Below, piece by piece: positions 58,001 through 64,000 of a DNA stretch of 64,000 bases. Location of the stretch: assembly GCA_002205965.3 (NCBI GenBank), contig NADL03000737.1, positions 248,001 to 312,000 of the forward strand, written 5' to 3'. Numbering within the stretch: position 1 is the stretch's first letter; each line of letters starts with the position of its first letter. Made by a program: the position numbers and the translations under genes. This DNA comes from Kappaphycus alvarezii (lineage: Eukaryota; Rhodophyta; Florideophyceae; Gigartinales; Solieriaceae). The notes beneath the pieces were generated by a model, which saw only the letters and a list, made by a program, of their open reading frames with translations, had not been told where the DNA came from and made no database searches.

Positions 58001-58439
58001 TGTTTAGAGGTGAGTATGAGCATACTTGCAAGGCAGTGCTAACAGTGCACATCTGGGCAGCAGAAATGGCTTGTTACGGATAGGTGAGTGGGATCTTGAA
58101 TGGGCGCAATCATTGCAGGAATGGTTCGAGAAGGCAGTAATTACACGGATACAAATATTAATGGATACTTTCGTAAGGGTAGGCAGCGAATGGTCGAGAC
58201 CGTTGTAAATCAGCTGAAAAAGAAAACCATACGTTTTTGAAGGTTTAAAATATGTAAGCTTTTTAAAGGTTTTAAATAGGTACTGTTTAAATAGCACAAC
58301 CGTCTGAGGTCGGCTGAAGTCATGATACGATTTGAGCAAAGGTGATGCGAGCCGCGTGAGAGTTTGACTTTTGACGGCGTTTTGTCGATGCAGTAGGCGG
58401 GTTTCAACAATTCCGTGGACCACCGAGTAGTTAGGGAAG
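52022..58439. other. AT-rich element graveyard, no gene recognised
   Basis: Scattered short open frames. One at 52640-52915 reads CITGRCGRNSGRTWGLPNPS, which looks coding but cannot be named. CAGTAATACCTGTAAG at 53594 with GTTCCCCATGTAGTGCATAA at 53681 resembles the left part of the pogo element and may start a second decayed copy. The rest shows nothing definite. Confidence 0.45.
53236..53345 (+). repeat. GA-rich polypurine tract
   Basis: About 110 bp dominated by GAGAGAG/GGAGCGAGAA-type sequence with few pyrimidines. Low-complexity; could adopt triplex structure or be remains of microsatellite expansion. Confidence 0.65.
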
Positions 58440-59071
58440 CTAATTCTTACAAAAAAGTTCTAGAATGAACTAACCTGCACAATGGTGTTGTCAAGTTATT
58501 TGACCGACGACCGCTCAAGGCAGAAACAGTCGGCGTGCAATATGAGGCGAAATAACTACTTCCCGGAATTAATGCGCGGCTTGCTGGAATTCTAGTGCAC
58601 CCAAGGTCTGAAGGCATTAACACCACACTGACTCTCCATTTTCCGTACGATATCACAGGAACATTTCCATTGCAGGAAGGCTCTATTTTCATAGGAGCAC
58701 GCGAAGCGCATACTATTGCCAGTGCTACGTTAACACCAAAGCCTAAAGAGCTTATAAGCAAAGATGTAGCCACCACCGGAGGAGCTCGCTAAGTTCAATT
58801 GAAATTAATATATAAGTTTGTTCCACTAGCTTTCGACTCGCTAGTTTCGCCGTATGTAACGACATCGACGGTGATCGACGAGTACGCTGCCGCCATAACG
58901 ATTTACAGCGGATGCTTGGATGCACGTTTATTACTCAGCTTTATCAGCATAAATGGTATTAAATTGGGCCTTTTGCGTTTCTTTTATGATTTGTCGCGCC
59001 CGAAAATGCGAAGTTTAGCCACCCTATTTAAACCTTATATTAAACCTTATCTTTACGTTTTGGGTCAATAA
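58440..59071 (+). pseudogene. C-terminal relic of the same retroelement family as 370-1783
   Basis: The plus strand reads KKVLE(stop)TNLHNGVVKLF, VGVQYEAK(stop)LLPG, then from 58595 open sequence with NTTLTLHFPYDITGTFPLQE, GSIFIGAREAHTIASATLTP and KELISKDVATTGGAR, a stop, and KLIYKFVPLAFDSLVSPYVT ... TIYSGCLDARLLLSF to 59071. Motif order and spacing match the minus-strand relic at 370-1000 (CTNQHN, VKYLLPG, YDVTT, REARIIA, SKVAAT.GGG, PLAFDLLG). Few stops for its surroundings. The polymerase part is absent. Confidence 0.5.
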
Positions 59072-62000
59072 TAATTTCAATTTCTTTTTATTTTGAGCCT
59101 CCCGAGATGTTGCATACACCCAAAATAGTAAGGAGAAAAGGGTTTGATATTTTGTGAATGTAAATTGTCCACAAAATGGTTCAAATAAAAGTTCATGGTA
59201 TTCCAAGCCCTCGCATAATTATGGAAGGCAAGGAGTCCTACAATACAACTAGAACCATATAATCCAGCGATTATTTGTGAGCTGAAGCTGATTAGTGCAT
59301 ATCCAATTGCATCGCAGCTGTCGCTTCAACGAAATGGATTTCTGTCGTGAAAAACATTTTGGTCAAAAAATGCTATTATAAAATAAAATATTATAATATT
59401 TTATTTCTTTTGCTTATTTGTAGGGTGTCCGAGGCTTAATCCTGTTTTTTTGACGATTACAGATCGCATACAATGAGTTAGCTTTTTCTTTACGTAAGCC
59501 CACCTCGCTTCTCTCTTCTTTTGGCTTCCCCTTCCTTCTACCATGAATAAACGCAAACGAGAACAGCATTCTTACTCAATTTCTCTTCAACTAAAGCTAC
59601 CTGTTTTTACTTTTCTTTTCTTCCCAAAATAGTTGTTAGTCTTTAAATTTTCCTCCGCTATTTTCCTTCATTCTACCCTTTAACAAAAGTTAGTCACCTC
59701 AGTCTGGCTTCCCCTTTTCGTATTATTTTTATAACAAACTATCTTTTACTTCCTACTTCCCTGAACAGCCAACTTCTCTAGTCAAAAAAGTGCTACTTAT
59801 TTCACTGTTACGGGACAGATAAGAAAAACAGACTTCAAATTGCACTAAGTATGATATTTTTGTGTATGGCCTCTGACCTCTGTGATGTCGGGAGAATTTG
59901 CATGCAGAAAAATTCTCTATGACGGATTATTGTGGCTTAGACTGCAAGTTTTGATCAGATTAGTGCCAGGACTGGGAGGAAAAAGAAAGGTGGCAAAATG
60001 ATGGGCATTTTACTGATCGTTCTGAAGGTGGGGATGGCGGAGCGGGCGAGGAAGCAGCAGATGATAGGGAGGTTGTTTTGTAGTGAGTCAATGTAAGTTG
60101 TGTATAAAAGGGCTGGGATATTGAGGAGGGAGCTGATGGGTACGATGGGAACGATGAGGTTGTCAGAGTACCGGTGCAGGAATCTATTGATGATTGATTC
60201 TTGTTGAACTTATACCTCCACTCCACCGCCTAGTTCAAGGTGTATTTGGTCTATGCTGGAGTGGTCCAATTGAGGGAGGCCGATATCTCAGAGTAAGGTT
60301 GAAATTTTGAGAGATATATTTTGGAAGAGTTTGTAGACGCAATTTTTGAATTATCTACATTGGTCAAGAAGTAATTACCTGTGGAACATGGTGTAAAAAG
60401 GCCAGTGATGGAAGCCATGAAAGTGAAGATGTATAAATAAATGGTGAATGGTCTATATTGTCTCCATATGGGAATTAAACTGGACATGGCGAGGGTGAAT
60501 TGTATATCTAAGGTACAGAATGAAATGGTAATTTAATGATGTCGAAAGGATGCAATGCAGTCGCCAATGTGCTATGTCAATGCAGCTTCCAAACACCTAA
60601 CCAAATTATCGTCGAAAGTCCTGTCGATGCTAGTGCATTAATAGTTCCAGTTCCACTATAAAACCATAACTGTGTGTTTAATTTGATCAATTTTTATGTT
60701 GTAACTACTTCATTACCAAAAATTGTCAACGCGCTAGCCTATTACGAGTAAGGGATATGAATTGATTATAATTTAGGTATTCATTCAAAATTTATATACG
60801 CAGTTTAGCACCTTCAAAATTGGGCACAAGAACTAAAGAAAAGGCTATTCCAAGTTGGTCGGTTCAAACCGCCTAACTCTAACTGTCTCCTTATTTATTT
60901 TCCGCGAAACAGCGTGGTTTATAGATCCCTATAGATATTTTATGTATAGTATCGGTCGAGTGGCGTTTTATCTAATCGTTTTCATGCATTTTTAAATCTC
61001 TATCCGATGATAATTGGATTTACCCTCCCACTGTTGACCATTAGAAACGGACGAATGGTTAAATATTATAGTATGGCAATTAAATATTTTGCAAATTGCT
61101 ATAGTTCAACTTCTTCTTCTCAAGTTATTCCCCATAAATGGGATCATCATTAGGAACCTATCTCGATATGACCAAATTAATTTGTACTTTTTTCGGTATA
61201 GTACCAAGTGTTTACCTCTTCTGCTCTAGATACTCAAATACGTATATATTGTGATAATACCTAGATGATGTATGAAAGCGTGCCCTACTTCAGATTTGAC
61301 AGTTTAGAGAACCACTTTGTCACCCCTGTTTGATACCATCACTCTATTTCAGCCATTTTATTCACAATGTTCACGTTCTATTCAGTAGCAAACGGCCACT
61401 TAGGCTCCAGAGCATAGGTTTTAGATGAATTATTAGAGTCTTCTGTCATCATTTGCGTTACTGCAGGTAACGCGAAAATATAGTTCAGAGGCAGCGCATT
61501 AGTATGGTGTTTGATAGTCACCTGTATCTTCGGTGACTTTGAGTTTGATTCCCCAGTAGTTCCATTTTCTTTTGAGATATCCTCCCTATTTATCTGTACT
61601 TTGTACGGTGCTTTCACTAAGGTAGTTGAAACGCTTACCTCTAAATCGACGCTTTTGAATATTGGTTGTCGTTAAGTACGTGCAAAGTAAGACAAGGAGG
61701 GAAAAGCTCTTCTTGGTCAGAACGAATGCAGATATTCATGAAATATTGAAATTTCTTGCCGTGATTATTCTGACTCCGATGAACCGCGTTGGCACCCTCT
61801 AAGCGCCAGTGACATTAAAGGGGGTAAATTGAATATATTTAGCCACCCGTTAAATCTCTTTCGCCAGTGATTTTACGTCGTAATAATAAATCGAAAGAGA
61901 TCTTAGTTTAAAGTACGCCTCTTGCATTCAACTCCACATAATCAGAAAAATTATGTATGTTGATTATCGCTAAACTACTTCTTTTACTTCAACTTTTACT

Positions 62001-63243
62001 TCAGCAGTATATCGGAAGTGAGGGCTAAAGTTGATGAAACAATTACTTTTATGGTTCCTTTTCGGCAGCTCCTCAATCTGTATAATCTATATAAACACTT
62101 GAGATAAAATTACTCCTACTTTCTCTGTTACCAAATCGATCCTTTTTACACATCTTTAATTGCCATCATATTCAAAATCCGAAATTTTGAGGTCACGGTA
62201 ATGAGAAGTAAACACTTTTACCCATGTTTTCGGCGAAAATACCCATGCACCGGTGTATTCCCAATTTTTTACGTTTTTCTACGTTTTTGGGGTCTATAGT
62301 TTAGATGTCAAGAAAATAGAATAGTGCGAAGAAATACGCGAGACACACGTACCGTTCAGGTTATGGTCGGATTCGCGGTTTCCCAATCAACTTTGAGGAA
62401 GAAATCACAATGCAAAGTGAACATGGTATGTTGGATTTTCTTCGGCGTTAAAGAGTTTTCTGGCGGCAAATTGCTGCCGAAATATTGCGTCAATAATTTA
62501 TTTCATATACTTCATTATTAATACTTCTTCTTCAGCGGAGATTCCCAATAATGTTTGGGTAAACTCCTGAAATTTTTGCGTCTATAGTCTCTGCAGGAAA
62601 AGAAGATCTCGTGCTTCGTCTAGGCCGAGTCTGTGTCGGAAAAGGAGAACTTCTTATTTACCCAACGAATTTTTATCCGCAGTTACACTGCAATAGGAAT
62701 AGATGTAGCAGATGAGATGGTTGCTGTGTCTCCTTGTTCTGAAGACTTGACTAGAAGCAGTCTTGCCGGGTAGAAAGATAAATAATTCTTCATATTCGAT
62801 AATTACATTACAAAAATTATGCGAATTGTCTTCAGGAAAATTTCTGAGATTGAAAATTTTTTTAGTTTTTCTTCTTGGAAGCTAATTAAACATTACCTCA
62901 ACCTATTGGAGCCAATGAAAACCTAAATACCTCCGCAGACGACAATAACGGTCTCTAATTGAAAATAACGCTGTATGTAGTAATAATTTGCCGGTAACAG
63001 GCATGAAGCTGTTTGTGGGACAGTGTATTTCTGGCGTGCATTCGTCAATTTTGGAATTGGCCCTTAATGGAGGAAAATTCTGTATTATTTTCAGAAATTA
63101 GTACTCAATTTGGTAGGTAATCTAAACAATGCATGTGCTGCGAATTTATGCACATATTCAGTACTGTACGTATCATTCTTTTATGTCCAAATTCCAGTAC
63201 TAAGCGGATAAAAAGCAACAATAATAATTTACTATTCTTTCAT
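59072..63243. other. AT-rich region, no gene recognised
   Basis: 59.5-59.8 kb is pyrimidine-rich on the plus strand. Open frames at 59960-60226, 60251-60487 and 61378-61617 (all minus) have no nameable motif. An ACTGT array lies at 63159-63170. Probably degenerate repeats. Confidence 0.45.
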
Positions 63244-63430
63244 CTCGAGTGTACACTGCCTCACGGCCTATTAAATTAAGATCTAATCGGATGATCCGCA
63301 TCAATCACGTGCGGTAGAGCGCGCGATATGAATTCCATCGCTGCTGAAGAACATATGATGCAACTCATGCGCTGATATATACGGGTGCAAAGACGGTGGG
63401 AGAGAAGTGACATTTCTTTGCAGCTTACAA
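63244..63430 (+). repeat. dispersed repeat, copy 5 (long)
   Basis: Runs from CTCGAGTGTACAC to TTTGCAGCTTA. Aligns along its length with 29936-30125 and at its start with 24292-24350. Confidence 0.7.
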
Positions 63431-64000
63431 ATCTATCCCAACATACAGTAACACACAAGTAGAAAGTTGTTTCCCATACCGATCGCAGAGGACCGACCCT
63501 GGTTGGTGTGACCATCTGGTCGGGTGGGGGAAGTGAGGTTGGGCGCGGGGCGGGCGCCCGCCCTGCTATGGGTTCAATACCCTGTTTTGTTCCAGATAAT
63601 TTTTCATCTAGTTTAAATGAAACGCAGTAACGTGTAAAATTGTACGTACTGTAATTCAGTACAGGGAAATGAAAATATCTATTCGAAAGGGTGATGAAAT
63701 TCGGCACTGAATTTTCATATAGAGAAATAATAACTACTTTTATAAGCTTTGGGCTAACTTAAGACATGGTGGGCAGGAATACAATTTATTTCAAAAAAAG
63801 GGAGGAAATCTTCAGAGAACTATTAAAGAAAGAGAATAATGTAAAAGATTTGTCGATTTACTATAAAACATTTGCAATTATTTCTTAGTAGCTTTTTTGC
63901 TCAAATCAGTTCCTAATTATCTACCTATATTCCTTGAGAGTTCTCGAAGGATGAACCGTTTCCCGAAGAAATCAACGCGGTATTATGCCTTTGACCTAGC
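63431..64000. other. window end, no gene recognised
   Basis: A GC-rich patch (63480-63570) ending in GGGTTCAATACCC recalls a tRNA T-arm but does not fold as a tRNA (see rejected list). The rest is AT-rich without features. Confidence 0.4.

Noticed and set aside
63480-63600. tRNA- or SINE-like sequence with GGGTTCAATACCC
   Set aside because: The T-loop resemblance is not matched by an acceptor stem, anticodon arm or proper A box, and the GC-rich patch folds on itself instead.
1-64000. Bacterial contig or symbiont DNA, suggested by the bacterial-type GlyRS
   Set aside because: PSMB2 with a spliceosomal intron, copia and pogo elements and a presequence on GlyRS all point to a eukaryotic nucleus.
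1-64000. CRISPR array or phage-defence system
   Set aside because: No regularly spaced identical repeats with unique spacers; the pentamer arrays are contiguous and the YqaJ-like domain lies within a transposase relic.

Overview
The window is nuclear DNA of a eukaryote with compact, intron-poor genes set among decayed transposable elements. It best fits a florideophyte red alga such as Chondrus crispus. The evidence is a nuclear-encoded bacterial-type glycyl-tRNA synthetase with fused alpha and beta chains (organelle form), a eukaryotic proteasome beta subunit with one short GT-AG intron, mostly single-exon genes, and abundant copia, pogo, Harbinger, piggyBac-like and non-LTR-type relics. The species is an inference, not something read from a marker gene.

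Layout. 0-10.5 kb is mobile-element debris: a minus-strand retroelement C-terminal relic (0.4-1.8 kb), a pogo/Tigger-like relic (3.1-4.2 kb), a structurally complete but dead copia element (4719-9910, two LTRs, 5-bp target duplication) and LTR-like pieces to 10.5 kb. 10.8-38.3 kb is a gene island: membrane-anchored aspartic protease (+), fused GlyRS (-), proline-rich protein (-), tetraspanin-like protein (-), proteasome subunit PSMB2/beta4 (-) and a small unknown two-exon gene (-). Retroelement relics (21-26.5 and 30.1-33.5 kb) lie between these genes. The island is peppered with palindromic ACTGT/ACAGT pentamer arrays. 38.8-46 kb holds a large transposase relic with a SAP-YqaJ-like nuclease segment inside it, a Myb/SANT-like relic and a PIF/Harbinger transposase relic. 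46-64 kb is AT-rich and nearly gene-free, with a pogo/Tigger element (about 50.0-52.0 kb) and another retroelement C-terminal relic (58.4-59.1 kb).

The host genes show no shared pathway; they are housekeeping or secretory genes that happen to be neighbours. Several need a one-base frame change in or near a homopolymer or C-rich stretch to read through, which suggests assembly indels or very short introns rather than true pseudogenes. GlyRS and PSMB2 read cleanly once the PSMB2 intron is removed. No tRNA, rRNA, CRISPR array or bacterial operon was found.
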